NCBI GenBank assembly: GCA_903910445.1 | Contig: CAIVZR010000056.1 | Location: forward strand, 38,244 to 102,243 | Source: an uncultured Bacteroidota bacterium | GTDB lineage: Bacteria > Bacteroidota > Bacteroidia > UKL13-3 | Direction: 5' to 3' | Length of the DNA: 64,000 nucleotides | Part shown: in pieces, positions 46,101 through 54,702 of the stretch | Layout of the letters: each line of letters begins with the position of its first letter | Position numbering within the stretch: the stretch's first letter is position 1 | Position numbers and translations under genes: made by a program | Notes under the pieces: generated by a model | What the model saw: only the letters and a program-made list of their open reading frames with translations | What the model was told of the DNA's origin: nothing | Database searches by the model: none

Positions 46101-46904
46101 TTTATTGATGATTTTCAACGGACCTGAGAAATAACCTTGTAATTGGTGAAAATTGTATCGGTTAAATAAGGCTGAAGTTGAATAATCGAATAAGTTGACA
46201 TAGGCCATCGTTGGCGATTTAAATGATAGGTTGATTGCCCCACCAGTAAAGTCACCATATTGAGCGGGAACCCCACCTGTGATTACCGATACCTCATTCA
46301 ATGCATCCGGAATCAAAGGAATAGATCCAATTACCTTCACTCCATTGATGAAATAACCTGTTTGGTTGGCACGAGATCCTAAGAATGAAGGGGTAGCTCC
46401 GTTCTTTGCATTTACCCCAGCAGTAGTTGCAACTAGCGAGTTGATGCTTGTTGCTTTTCTATTTCCTGCTTCCTTTCCAGAGATATGAGTGCCAATTTCA
46501 CCTTGTTTTACTGGGGGTGATTTGATACCAATTACTTGAGCTTCAACTTTTGTTGTCCCGGTTATTGGTTTGCCCATTAAGGCCGGCTTCATTACCAGAG
46601 CTTGGTCGTCGTTGATCTTAATACCCTCTAAAATTAAATCTTGGTATTCAAATAGGTTAAAAGTTAAAGAATAAATACCTGCCGGTAACGATTTAATATC
46701 GTAGAACCCTTGTTCATCGGTATAGGTATCGCCTTTATAGATGCCGTTAAGCTTGGCAATTACATGGGCATCGGCCAATGGCTTATTGTTTTTTGCGTCC
46801 TTTAGAAACCCCCTCACCGATCCTTCGGCAAGTGCACTAAAGCCACTCAATACGAAGGCAACAAAGAGCAATGCCTTTCCACTTATTTGGTATAACTTAT
46901 TCAT
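43101..46904 (-). CDS. Large TonB-dependent outer-membrane receptor
   Basis: A 1267-residue receptor. The signal peptide ends in FSALAEG. A carboxypeptidase-regulatory-like domain (about 28-110, GFLKDAKNNKPLADAHVIA and DEQGFYDIKSLPAGIYSL) is followed by a plug domain (about 150-250, including INGVKVIGSIPLIPDALNEV and GGVPAQYGDFTGGAINL) and a very long beta-barrel. The C-terminus ends ...RVIFNSRKDL, so the usual terminal Phe is four residues further in than normal. It begins the three-gene operon with the giant secreted protein and the PorV-like protein, and may form a surface complex with the former, as SusC does with SusD. Confidence 0.9.
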   Translation of the reverse strand: MNKLYQISGKALLFVAFVLSGFSALAEGSVRGFLKDAKNNKPLADAHVIAKLNGIYKGDTYTDEQGFYDIKSLPAGIYSLTFNLFEYQDLILEGIKINDDQALVMKPALMGKPITGTTKVEAQVIGIKSPPVKQGEIGTHISGKEAGNRKATSINSLVATTAGVNAKNGATPSFLGSRANQTGYFINGVKVIGSIPLIPDALNEVSVITGGVPAQYGDFTGGAINLSFKSPTMAYVNLFDYSTSALFNRYNFHQLQGYFSGPLKIINKEDPGKERVVLGYTVGFSAFTQRDGNPSAIQLYKVNDTKLAELEKKPNSPSPSGDGLVPSASYVTQSDLEKIKYRLNAAASGISYISTLTIQPTKNVNIQVGINGGYSKGAGYSFTSSLFNYKNASESVNMTNRFSASMTHKLKSGANKKDDKEKDKSIVTDALYTVRADYTIVSGSSYDPRHDFNTWDYGYVGKLTTYKAPAYQYVDPGLNSAGKDVVDQHGKTVHLRNYYEQSGYRDTLITFQRSELNPISSNYTQQVFDQYGNLIRNANTVQALGGLMNGDGPNSVYGMWANVGAYPGGYSKSRSDQFTLYAIGEASLAPPSDRSKKHDLQFGLSYEQRVQRGYSMGASGLWGRATSLANQAVLELDHSHPILAYDAEGVFQDTVYYNRLFNSADESVFARNLRKSLIDNGAKDIYGNPVTQNSWIDVNNMRPEDMKLAWFSPDDLLNNGNQYFSAYGYDFQGNVVKGRPSIKDWNDDPNRPIGAFAPINAAAWVQDQFSYKEIKFRLGLRAEQFDANIKVLKDPYLLFPAHTAAEWKNQNQIPSTIGNDYTVYVDNYKSATPNLLGFRNGSTWYNKEGNVLTDPSVLAQAGGRIQPWLVNPAVDLSKYKLDGNAFQDYAPTPIFMPRIWFSFPINDDAEFFANYDVLSQRPAEGFFSTNADYQFFERRALDGTLNNPNLKPSKKTSYEVGYKQTLTGASAISFIASYSETRDLIQLKRFYQAFPTSYTAFGNEDFSTSKAFRIEYFLYAFHHMDIVANYSLLFADGTGSSASTSAGLIAVNKPSLKTLQPLDVDFRHTFKVGIDYRFKTDKENPYDGPVMKIRGKDRNILEDFGLNLQVQGFSGAPYTATANKNVSQVIGGSVSRNPIQGSINGQRLPGQVFCDITADKNFVIKYKSKSEVNVDKDGKKAFLLNVYIACTNVLNTHNVLGVYSNTGLATDDGYLTSADGIRASQNQINQQAFVDQYKIRMNSPGLYALPRQARIGVRVIFNSRKDL

Positions 46905-47055
46905 ATAATATCTTTTAAGTTTGATACTGCCTATTTAATTCGGCAATTTTATTAAATAAAATCAAGTAAAAAAAGTAATTTTTGACAATTATTTATCGTG
47001 CAATTAACATTATTTTCCTAACATATTCCGCAACCAGACTCATTTTTTTATGAGG

Positions 47056-48015
47056 CTAATTTTGATTGTTATAAAACAGGTTAATTTTTTTCAATAAAAC
47101 TTCACTTATTCGCTCATAACTTTGAGTGCTCCAGCCTGCAATATGTGGGGTAAGAATAACTTGATCCATCTTCCTCAATCCTTGATACCAAGCCGTTGTA
47201 TCGCCATTTTTAGAAAACGGAGGCTCTTGCTCCATCACATCCAATGCGGCACCTCGAACCTTTCCTTGTTCCATGGCTAAGGTGAGTTCGAAAGTATTGA
47301 CAATGCCTCCCCGGGAAGTATTGATAAAAACGATTGGTTTTTTAAATTGCTCAAAGAACTTTTTGTTTACCCATCCTGATGTTTCTGGGGTGAGTGGAAC
47401 ATGCATACTCAGTATGTCTGTCTGTTCATAAATCGCATTTAAACTTACAGAGGTTGCATAAGGGTCGAAAAAAAACTGACCGGCTTCATTTTGCTCATGG
47501 ATTTTGTACTTATCATAAGCAATGACCTTCACCCCAAAGCCACTGAGTTTGCGGGCTAAAGCACTCCCGGTATGGCCATATCCTATAATTCCAACAGTAC
47601 TTCCCATCAGCTCAAATCCTCTGTTGGCTTCGCGGTTCCATGCCTGGTTCATTACCTCTAGGTGGCTATCCACTATTTTATGATGAAGCCCCAGAATCAG
47701 CCCAATAGCATGCTCCGCCACTGCATCGCACAAGCCTTCGGGAGCATTGATGATAGCAATATTCTTTCCTATAGCGTATTCCGCATCAATATTGTCGGTT
47801 CCGCTGCCAGCTCTTGCTATAAATTTTAGTCGGGGAGCACAATCGATGAATTGCTTATCTACCATGAATTTACTCCTTACCACCAATCCTTCATAGGTGC
47901 TAATAATATCAAGCACTTCTAATAGGGTGATTTGGGGTTGATAATTAAATGGGATTTGATTTGCCTTTAAGCCTTCGAGTAACAAAGGGTGCATATCGTC
48001 GGCAATCAGAATCAT
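47056..48015 (-). CDS. D-2-hydroxyacid dehydrogenase (SerA-like)
   Basis: A 319-residue NAD-dependent dehydrogenase of the D-isomer-specific 2-hydroxyacid family, closest in layout to short phosphoglycerate dehydrogenases. The Rossmann motif is GSTVGIIGYGHTGSALARKL. The catalytic residues are visible as Arg in INTSRGGIVNT, Glu in LDVMEQEPPF and His in LTPHIAGWS. ARAGSGTDNIDAEYA is the conserved substrate-binding loop. There is no C-terminal ACT domain. The start is 32 bases after the corA stop on the same strand, so the two may be co-transcribed. Confidence 0.87.
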   Translation of the reverse strand: MILIADDMHPLLLEGLKANQIPFNYQPQITLLEVLDIISTYEGLVVRSKFMVDKQFIDCAPRLKFIARAGSGTDNIDAEYAIGKNIAIINAPEGLCDAVAEHAIGLILGLHHKIVDSHLEVMNQAWNREANRGFELMGSTVGIIGYGHTGSALARKLSGFGVKVIAYDKYKIHEQNEAGQFFFDPYATSVSLNAIYEQTDILSMHVPLTPETSGWVNKKFFEQFKKPIVFINTSRGGIVNTFELTLAMEQGKVRGAALDVMEQEPPFSKNGDTTAWYQGLRKMDQVILTPHIAGWSTQSYERISEVLLKKINLFYNNQN

Positions 48016-48047
48016 AGGGTATCGATAGAAAGGGTTTATCCCAATTA

Positions 48048-48989
48048 TTAGAAAAGGTCTTTCTTACGGAAATAAAGGTACCCAATAGTTGATAGACCGA
48101 TGGATCCTATAAGAATGATATTAAAACCATGGGGGTTCTTTGAAAAGGGAATACTATCGTCGAGTACATTCATACCAAAGAAACTGGAAACCAAGGTAGG
48201 AATCATTAATACAATGGTGATAGTAGTAAGAGTTTTAATCACTACGTTTTGATTATTACTGATGATACTTGCAAAGGTATCCATCGTGCCACTCATGATA
48301 TTAGTATGGATGCTGGTTTGCTCAATGGCCTGGCGGTTTTCGATAATTACATCATCAATCAAATCTTCATCCTCTTCATTCATTTTACTGAACTTACTCC
48401 GTTTGAGCTTCTCCATCATCAACTCGTTACTTTTTAAAGAAGTACTGAAGTACACGAGGGACTTCTCCATATCGAGCAATTTCAACAATTCCTCATTCTT
48501 TACCGAGATATTGATCTTCTTTTCAATTTCGCGCTGGGTACGGCTAATATCTTTGAGGTTACGAAGATATTGGGTACTGATTCGAAGAAATATTTGTAAT
48601 ACAAACCGGCGATTATTACTCATATCAAAATTCCGTATGCGGTTGTTCTTGATATCGTTGGTAATATCATTTTCGATATTGCTGATTGAGATGATATAGT
48701 CGTTGGAAACAAGTAACCCTAAAGGAACCGTGATATAGGGTATATGAGAATCGTCGTTATTGAGAACTGGAATCTTTACAATGATAATTAGATAACGGCC
48801 TTCTACTTCAATACGTGCCGATTCATCGGAGTCGAGTATGTCCGTTAATATTTCTGGTGGTATCTTAAATTGTGTGGTAAGGGTATCGATTTCGGAAGCA
48901 GTAGGCGCAGTAACATTAACCCAGCATTTTTTCTCTAATGCCGGTAATGGGGTTACCGTGTTGTTCAGTGTTCCGAAGAATTCGATCAT
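48048..48989 (-). CDS. corA: CorA-family magnesium transporter
   Basis: A 313-residue protein with a large N-terminal cytoplasmic domain, a long helix and two C-terminal membrane helices (about 245-305). The selectivity motif GMN is present as SSFFGMNVLDD between the two helices, and YLYFRKKDLF is the short basic tail. The protein forms a pentameric divalent-cation channel, usually for magnesium. It shares its upstream region with the divergent membrane-protein gene at 49142. Confidence 0.92.
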   Translation of the reverse strand: MIEFFGTLNNTVTPLPALEKKCWVNVTAPTASEIDTLTTQFKIPPEILTDILDSDESARIEVEGRYLIIIVKIPVLNNDDSHIPYITVPLGLLVSNDYIISISNIENDITNDIKNNRIRNFDMSNNRRFVLQIFLRISTQYLRNLKDISRTQREIEKKINISVKNEELLKLLDMEKSLVYFSTSLKSNELMMEKLKRSKFSKMNEEDEDLIDDVIIENRQAIEQTSIHTNIMSGTMDTFASIISNNQNVVIKTLTTITIVLMIPTLVSSFFGMNVLDDSIPFSKNPHGFNIILIGSIGLSTIGYLYFRKKDLF

Positions 48990-49111
48990 AACTACTCATA
49001 GATGCCTTAACGGAAGGCAGCGCGAAGGTAAGTTTTTAAAGTTTATATTTACAAGACTAATTGAAAAATAATCGTTAACGATAAAAAGAAGGGGCAAACA
49101 AATAGAATTAA

Positions 49112-49119
49112 TAACTTTG
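49112..49119 (+). promoter_or_regulatory. Bacteroidota -7 box upstream of the membrane protein/regulator pair
   Basis: TAACTTTG is an exact TAnnTTTG, 22 bases before the ATG at 49142. No TTTG is seen at -33. Confidence 0.5.
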
Positions 49120-49141
49120 CATTTAAAAGTAATCTGTAACC

Positions 49142-49780
49142 ATGTCCACTCCCCACGAACAACTCGATGCCTTGAAAGACATTAAAAATATGATGGAACG
49201 TTCTTCCCGTTTTATGTCGCTCAGTGGAATCTCGGGAATTTGCGCTGGCTGCTTTGCACTCGTTGGTGCTTGGTTTGCCTTTCATCAATTTGGGTATCGC
49301 GATTATTATGATATTTATTTTGATGTGAACGGGGTAAGAGAAACCAGGAGTCATGTACTCCTTTTTATTTTTTTGGATGGGGCTGCGGTGCTATTTGCAT
49401 CGATGGCTAGCATGCTTTTCTTCACTGCTCGAAGGGCACGAAAAAATAAAGAGAAAATGATTGACGCTGCTGCGATTCGATTACTAGGCAATATTTTAAT
49501 CCCACTAATCACGGGCGGTATTCTTTGCATTATTCTTTTTATTCGTGAAGACATTGCATTGATTGCTCCTTGCACTTTAATATTTTACGGCCTCGCCCTG
49601 GTGAATGGAAGCAAATACTCTTTGAACGATATTCGATATTTGGGTTTTCTGCAAATTGGTTTAGGCCTCCTCAATGCTTGGTATATTGGATATGGGTTGC
49701 TCTTTTGGAGTTTAGGTTTTGGTGTACTCCATATTTTATATGGTAGCTATATGTGGTTCAAATATGAGCGTGGCGAATAA
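49142..49780 (+). CDS. Membrane protein paired with a winged-helix regulator
   Basis: A 212-residue protein with a short amphipathic N-terminus (EQLDALKDIKNMMERSSRFMSLSG) and about six hydrophobic helices in three pairs. I recognise no catalytic motif. The layout, a membrane protein followed within 15 bases by a small winged-helix regulator, recurs in Bacteroidota, where the regulator probably controls the membrane protein or is modulated by it. The function is unknown. Confidence 0.75.
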   Translation: MSTPHEQLDALKDIKNMMERSSRFMSLSGISGICAGCFALVGAWFAFHQFGYRDYYDIYFDVNGVRETRSHVLLFIFLDGAAVLFASMASMLFFTARRARKNKEKMIDAAAIRLLGNILIPLITGGILCIILFIREDIALIAPCTLIFYGLALVNGSKYSLNDIRYLGFLQIGLGLLNAWYIGYGLLFWSLGFGVLHILYGSYMWFKYERGE

Positions 49781-49795
49781 GTTGGAAGTGTAAGT

Positions 49796-50095
49796 ATGAA
49801 TATCATCACAAGTTTAAATAAGGCGTTCGACAGCCGCGTAAGGCTGGGTATCATGAGCATGCTTATGGTAAACGAGAGTGTTGATTTCGCTACCATCAAA
49901 AAAGAACTTGACCTAACCGATGGGAATTTATCTACGCACCTACTGGCCTTAGAAAAAGAAAAATATATTGGGGTAAAAAAACAGTTCATCAATAAGAAAC
50001 CGAATACTTCTTATACGGTAACAAAATCAGGAGAGAAAGCTTTCAAAGCGCATATCACTGCACTGGAAGAAATCATTAAGAAAAGCTTCGAATAA
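49796..50095 (+). CDS. Winged-helix DNA-binding regulator (ArsR/MarR-like)
   Basis: A 99-residue single-domain winged helix. Helices ITSLNKAFDSRVRLGIMSML and SVDFATIKKELDLTDGNLSTHLLALEKEKYI (in two parts, the second being the recognition helix) lead to a beta wing (GVKKQFINKKPNTSYTVT) and a final helix. This is the HTH_34/DUF-type small regulator seen next to membrane proteins in this phylum. There are no cysteine or metal-binding sites. It lies 15 bases after the membrane-protein gene and is probably co-transcribed; autoregulation is likely but not shown. Confidence 0.85.
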   Translation: MNIITSLNKAFDSRVRLGIMSMLMVNESVDFATIKKELDLTDGNLSTHLLALEKEKYIGVKKQFINKKPNTSYTVTKSGEKAFKAHITALEEIIKKSFE

Positions 50096-50099
50096 TTTT

Positions 50100-50642
50100 T
50101 TAGCGTGCGCCTAACAAGGTAAGCACTCCATCAAGTGATGTATCGCTTTTTAAATAATTTTGAAAATCAATAGGGATAAACTTTTGCGTTTGCATTGTTT
50201 CTACCATACTTAATAGCGGGTCGAAATATCCATGGACATTATAAATGGCTATTGGCTTTTGATGCAATGCTAATTGATGCCAAGTGATAATTTCAAATAA
50301 TTCATCCAAGGTGCCGAAGCCTCCAGGCATGGCTACGAATGCATCACTCAATTGATACATCATCTGCTTTCGGGTATGCATATCATCTACCTCAAAGCAT
50401 TGAGTTAAACCATCATGACGGATTTCTTTGGTGGATAGAAATTTAGGAATGATGCCCGTAACCGAACCTCCATTTTCAAGCACCGTTTCGGCCAGTACGC
50501 CCATTAATCCGATGCGACCTCCCCCATAAACTAGGTTTATTTTATTCTCGGCTAAATAGGTACCCATTTGAATGGCAGCTTCTTTATACACTGGATCAAC
50601 ACCTACTGATGATCCACAAAAAACACAGAGCGATTTTATCAT
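50100..50642 (-). CDS. LOG-family nucleoside 5'-monophosphate phosphoribohydrolase
   Basis: A 180-residue Rossmann-like enzyme of the LOG/TIGR00730 family. Hallmarks: VFCGSSVG near the start, VYGGGRIGLMG, DDMHTRKQMMYQLSDAFVAMPGGFGTLDE (read in two parts; PGG-x-GT-x-x-E at about 106-114) and WHQLALHQKPI. Characterised members release a purine base from a nucleoside monophosphate (cytokinin-activating in some hosts); here a nucleotide-salvage role is more likely. Its start codon directly abuts the aspS stop, so it follows aspS on one transcript. Confidence 0.9.
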   Translation of the reverse strand: MIKSLCVFCGSSVGVDPVYKEAAIQMGTYLAENKINLVYGGGRIGLMGVLAETVLENGGSVTGIIPKFLSTKEIRHDGLTQCFEVDDMHTRKQMMYQLSDAFVAMPGGFGTLDELFEIITWHQLALHQKPIAIYNVHGYFDPLLSMVETMQTQKFIPIDFQNYLKSDTSLDGVLTLLGAR

Positions 50643-52391
50643 TTATTTTAAACCTAGTTCTTTAAGTTGTTTTGCATCAATAAAACTTGGTGCATCAATC
50701 ATCACATCACGTCCCGAATTATTTTTTGGGAATGCGATATAGTCGCGAATGCTTTCACTACCTCCAAACATGCTGCAGAGTCGGTCGAAACCAAAGGCCA
50801 GACCTCCATGCGGTGGTGCACCAAATTCAAAGGCGTTCATTAAAAATCCGAATTGATTTTGTGCTTCTTCTTTTGAAAAACCCAACAAATCGAACATGCG
50901 TGATTGCAGGTCTTTATTGTGAATACGAATACTTCCTCCACCAATTTCTACTCCGTTTATTACCATATCGTAGGCATTGGCACGAACCTTTCCAGGGTCG
51001 GTTTCAAGCAAGGCAATATCCTCTGGTTTGGGTGAAGTGAACGGATGATGCATCGCATAGTAACGTCCATCTTCTTCATTGAATTCGAGTAATGGAAAAT
51101 CAATGACCCATAAAGGAGAGAATATATTTTTATCTCGCAAGCCGATACGCTCGCCCATCAACAAACGCAGATCGCCTAATGCTTTCTGTACTTTCGAAAT
51201 TTTACCACTCAATACCAATACCAAATCGCCATCGGTGGCATCGCATAAGGTCGCCCAGTGTTTTAAATCTTCGGGCGAATAAAATTTATCGACCGACGAT
51301 TTGTAGGTGCCATTTTCACAACGCATATAAATCAAGCCTCCCATGCCACGTTTCGAATCCTTCACCCATTCGGTAAGTTCATCCAATTGCTTTCGGGTAT
51401 AGCTGGCACATCCTTTGGCATTGATGGCGAGTACACCTTCGGCCGAATCAAATACGCCAAAGTTTTTACCACCCACCAAATCATTGCCATTGCCTTTGAG
51501 GTATTTAAATTTCATATCGAAGCGAGTATCGGGTTTATCGCTTCCATAATTTTCAATCGCTTCCTTGTAGGTGATACGTGGCAATTTATCGATATGTATT
51601 CCTTTCACTTCCGAGAATAAATGCTTGGCTAAACCCTCGAACATATTTAAGATATCTTCTTGTTCAATGAAGCTCATCTCGCAATCAATCTGCGTAAATT
51701 CAGGCTGACGGTCGGCGCGCAAATCCTCATCACGGAAGCATTTCACAATTTGATAGTAACGATCGAAACCCGCAACCATTAATAATTGTTTGAATGTTTG
51801 AGGCGATTGTGGTAAGGCATAAAACTGTCCTTCATTCATACGTGAAGGCACCACAAAATCGCGCGCTCCTTCGGGCGTCGACTTGATAAGCACCGGTGTT
51901 TCTACTTCAATAAATTCCTTGCTATCGAGGAAGCTGCGGGTAGCCTTAGCTACTTGATGGCGTAATTGCAATTTTGAACGCACCTCGTTTCTACGTAAGT
52001 CGAGGTAGCGGTATTTCATACGAAGCTCATCACCACCATCTGTTTCATCTTCGATAGTAAATGGAGGTGTTTGAGCACTGTTCAGTATTTGTATTTGAGA
52101 TGGAATAATTTCAATCTCTCCCGTGGGTATCTTATCTGTTTTAGAATAACGTTCAGCGACGATTCCTGTTACCTGAATCACATACTCACGCCCGAGGCTA
52201 CGCACTGTTTCAATCAAAGCAGCATCTGTCTTCTCCACTTCAATGGTAATTTGAGTGATGCCATAGCGATCGCGTAGGTCGATCCATATTAAAGCCCCTT
52301 TGTCGCGCACCCCTTGCACCCATCCGCATAGGGTGGTGGTTTCATTTATATGTTGCAGTCGCAATTCGCCGCAGGTATGTGTTCTAAGCAT
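50643..52391 (-). CDS. aspS: Aspartyl-tRNA synthetase
   Basis: A 582-residue class II synthetase of the bacterial type. N-terminal OB-fold anticodon-binding domain ([24 protein letters not shown]), motif 2 [20 protein letters not shown], a bacterial GAD insert (about 290-400) and motif 3 [20 protein letters not shown] at ATG 52391 is the family start; a longer in-frame start adds 42 hydrophobic, non-conserved residues. A tRNA-independent discriminating role cannot be judged. It begins a two-gene unit with the LOG gene and is divergent from the fumarase gene. Confidence 0.96.
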   Translation of the reverse strand: MLRTHTCGELRLQHINETTTLCGWVQGVRDKGALIWIDLRDRYGITQITIEVEKTDAALIETVRSLGREYVIQVTGIVAERYSKTDKIPTGEIEIIPSQIQILNSAQTPPFTIEDETDGGDELRMKYRYLDLRRNEVRSKLQLRHQVAKATRSFLDSKEFIEVETPVLIKSTPEGARDFVVPSRMNEGQFYALPQSPQTFKQLLMVAGFDRYYQIVKCFRDEDLRADRQPEFTQIDCEMSFIEQEDILNMFEGLAKHLFSEVKGIHIDKLPRITYKEAIENYGSDKPDTRFDMKFKYLKGNGNDLVGGKNFGVFDSAEGVLAINAKGCASYTRKQLDELTEWVKDSKRGMGGLIYMRCENGTYKSSVDKFYSPEDLKHWATLCDATDGDLVLVLSGKISKVQKALGDLRLLMGERIGLRDKNIFSPLWVIDFPLLEFNEEDGRYYAMHHPFTSPKPEDIALLETDPGKVRANAYDMVINGVEIGGGSIRIHNKDLQSRMFDLLGFSKEEAQNQFGFLMNAFEFGAPPHGGLAFGFDRLCSMFGGSESIRDYIAFPKNNSGRDVMIDAPSFIDAKQLKELGLK

Positions 52392-52587
52392 TTTTATGAT
52401 GAAAAATAAGAAGCGCGAAATTAGGGAAATAATTTCAGAGGATTCGGCGTGATTTAAATTTAGTTTCAGGTAGGATGAATAATGCGTTATGGGGCTTGCC
52501 ATAAGATGGTATGACATTAATAAAAGACCATAGCTTTAAATTCCCTGACTTTTATCATTTGATGCCCGAAGTGATTCATAAATTTTG

Positions 52588-52595
52588 TTGCTTTG
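52588..52595 (+). promoter_or_regulatory. Possible -7 box upstream of fumarase
   Basis: TTGCTTTG differs from TAnnTTTG at one base (A to T). It ends 4 bases before the ATG at 52600, which would make the message nearly leaderless. The support is weak. Confidence 0.25.
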
Positions 52596-52599
52596 CATT

Positions 52600-54132
52600 A
52601 TGAATTCTTCTAATCTCAAACAAAGCATTTATCAACTCATCGTTGAAACAAGCACGAACCTACCCAGTGATGTTCGTCGTGCCGTACAAGCGGGCAATAA
52701 CCGTGAAGATAAAACTAGCAAAAGTGGCACTGCCATGAGCACCATCACTCGTAATATTGATATGGCCTGCGAAAATGTTGGACCCATTTGTCAGGATACG
52801 GGCATGCCTACCTTTGAAATTCATACTCCTATAGGCACCGACCAAATTGAGATTGAAGAAATTATTAAAGAACAAATAGCACTTGCCACTAAAAATGGTA
52901 AGCTGAGAACCAATAGCGTAGATAGTATTGATGGCACCAATACTGGGAATAACCTAGGGCCAGGTACGCCAGTAATACATTTCAAACAATGGCGTAAGAA
53001 TGATATTGAGATTAAATTGATTTTAAAAGGGGGTGGATGCGAGAATAAAAATATTCAATACTCATTACCTATGGAACTCGAGCATCTGGGAAAAGCAGGG
53101 CGCGACCTCGATGGCATTCGTAAATGCATTATGCATTCGGTATGGCAGGCACAAGGACAAGGCTGCAGTGCAGGATTTATTGGTGTTGGTATTGGTGGAG
53201 ACCGCACTACAGGATATGCTTTGGCTAAAGAGCAATTATTCCGCGAAGTGGATGATGTAAACCCCGATCCAATTTTGGCAAACCTAGAAACTTATGTGAT
53301 GGAGAATGCCGACAAACTAAAAATTGGCACCATGGGTTTTGGAGGAGATGTTACCTTACTTGGATGTAAAATTGGAAAGAACAACAGATTGCCTGCAAGC
53401 TTCTTTGTGAGTGTAGCTTATAACTGCTGGGCGTATCGCCGTTTGGGAGTGCTTATCGATGCAAACACTGGTGAAATCAACCAATGGCAATATCGCGATG
53501 CAGCAGAGCCTAAACAAATGTATGAAGGTCCTTCATCGACCTCAACTGGCAATATCATCCCACTCGAAATCGATGAAAACGGATTGACCGAAATGGATAT
53601 CCGCAAGATTAAAGCTGGAGATATCGTTGAAATTAGTGGAATCATGTTTACTGGTCGCGATGCCATGCATCATTATATCATGGAACACGATGCACCATTT
53701 AATTTGAATGGTGGAGTTATATATCACTGCGGACCCGTTATCAATAAAGATGAAAATGGAAAATGGAAAATAACTGCTGCTGGCCCTACTACGAGCAGTA
53801 GAGAAGAACCCTATCAAGCCGATGTAATGAAAAAAACCGGAGCCCGCATTGTAATGGGCAAAGGAGGCATGGGACCTAAAACATTGAAAGGACTGCAAGA
53901 ACATGGAGGCATCTATTTAAATGCTATTGGTGGCGCGGCACAATACTATGCCGAGTGTATCAAGGAAGTATTGGATGTAGGATGCCTTGACTTTGGAACA
54001 CCGGAGGCGATGTGGAAATTACGCGTTGAGAAATTCCAGGCGATATGCACGATGGATAGTCATGGCAATTCTCTGCATAAAGAGGTGCTTGAAAGCAGCG
54101 GTGAGTTGCTGAAACAGTTTGCTGTAAAATAA
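52600..54132 (+). CDS. Fumarate hydratase, class I
   Basis: A 510-residue oxygen-sensitive [4Fe-4S] fumarase that interconverts fumarate and malate. The alpha and beta parts are fused in one chain. The three cluster-ligand cysteines are visible in GPICQDTGMPTFEIH, GGGCENKN and GQGCSAGFIGVGIGGDR. The beta part has FTGRDAMHHYI and GKGGMGPKTLKGLQEHGG. The start is set at ATG 52600 (MNSSNLKQSIYQ) over a TTG five codons upstream. It converges on nadD with 3 bases between stops. Confidence 0.93.
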   Translation: MNSSNLKQSIYQLIVETSTNLPSDVRRAVQAGNNREDKTSKSGTAMSTITRNIDMACENVGPICQDTGMPTFEIHTPIGTDQIEIEEIIKEQIALATKNGKLRTNSVDSIDGTNTGNNLGPGTPVIHFKQWRKNDIEIKLILKGGGCENKNIQYSLPMELEHLGKAGRDLDGIRKCIMHSVWQAQGQGCSAGFIGVGIGGDRTTGYALAKEQLFREVDDVNPDPILANLETYVMENADKLKIGTMGFGGDVTLLGCKIGKNNRLPASFFVSVAYNCWAYRRLGVLIDANTGEINQWQYRDAAEPKQMYEGPSSTSTGNIIPLEIDENGLTEMDIRKIKAGDIVEISGIMFTGRDAMHHYIMEHDAPFNLNGGVIYHCGPVINKDENGKWKITAAGPTTSSREEPYQADVMKKTGARIVMGKGGMGPKTLKGLQEHGGIYLNAIGGAAQYYAECIKEVLDVGCLDFGTPEAMWKLRVEKFQAICTMDSHGNSLHKEVLESSGELLKQFAVK

Positions 54133-54135
54133 AAT

Positions 54136-54702
54136 TTAAAGCGAATACAATTTATTAATTTCGTCTTCAACGGCCTCTGGAACGAGGTATCTGATACTTT
54201 TTCCTGCTTTAACCAAATGCCTGATATAGGTGGCGGAGATATGAATATACGGCACATCAAATAAAATGATATTGCGGTACTGTTCCCATTTTTCGTCGAT
54301 GGCACCTCGGGTATAAACCAATACCTTATAATTTTTTAGAATCGTTTCGTATTCTTTCCATTGCGTAAACTGCTCTAAATTATCGCTGCCCAGGATGATT
54401 GAAAATATATGTTCAGGAAATAATTCTGTCAGATGATTTAAGGTATCAATGGTATAGGAAGGTCGTGGCAAATGAAACTCCACATCACTAACGGTAAAAT
54501 AATTATTATTTTCAATGGCTTGCTGTAATAGCTGCAGGCGCTGGTCTTCGGGCAATAGATGTTGATTTTGCTTGAAAGGATTTTGTGGACTTAATACAAA
54601 CCACACTTTATCGAGGCCTGCCTGCGAAAGTAATTGCTGAGCCACAATTAAATGCCCGGAATGGATGGGGTTAAATGAACCGAAGTATAATCCTATTTTC
54701 AT
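54136..54702 (-). CDS. nadD: Nicotinate-nucleotide adenylyltransferase
   Basis: A 188-residue nucleotidyltransferase that joins ATP and nicotinate mononucleotide to form deamido-NAD. The (T/S)-x-x-H-type signature is GSFNPIHSGHLIVAQ at the N-terminus, LVLSPQNPFK-like WFVLSPQNPFKQN follows, and the second signature ISATYIRHLV lies near residue 160. Length is normal. Its start overlaps the gmk stop by 4 bases, so the two are translationally coupled. Both lie downstream of the carotenoid genes on the same strand. Confidence 0.94.
   Translation of the reverse strand: MKIGLYFGSFNPIHSGHLIVAQQLLSQAGLDKVWFVLSPQNPFKQNQHLLPEDQRLQLLQQAIENNNYFTVSDVEFHLPRPSYTIDTLNHLTELFPEHIFSIILGSDNLEQFTQWKEYETILKNYKVLVYTRGAIDEKWEQYRNIILFDVPYIHISATYIRHLVKAGKSIRYLVPEAVEDEINKLYSL

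Noticed and set aside
48262..48699. A 145-residue open frame on the plus strand, antisense to corA
   Set aside because: It is low-complexity (Ser, Leu, Ile, Arg), has no homologous-looking motif, and mirrors the codons of corA, which has a clear GMN motif.
51387..51620. Open frames on the plus strand across aspS
   Set aside because: aspS is complete and canonical; these frames carry no motif or start signal.
52392..52517. A 42-codon upstream extension of aspS
   Set aside because: It is hydrophobic and unlike any synthetase N-terminus; [10 protein letters not shown] is the family start.
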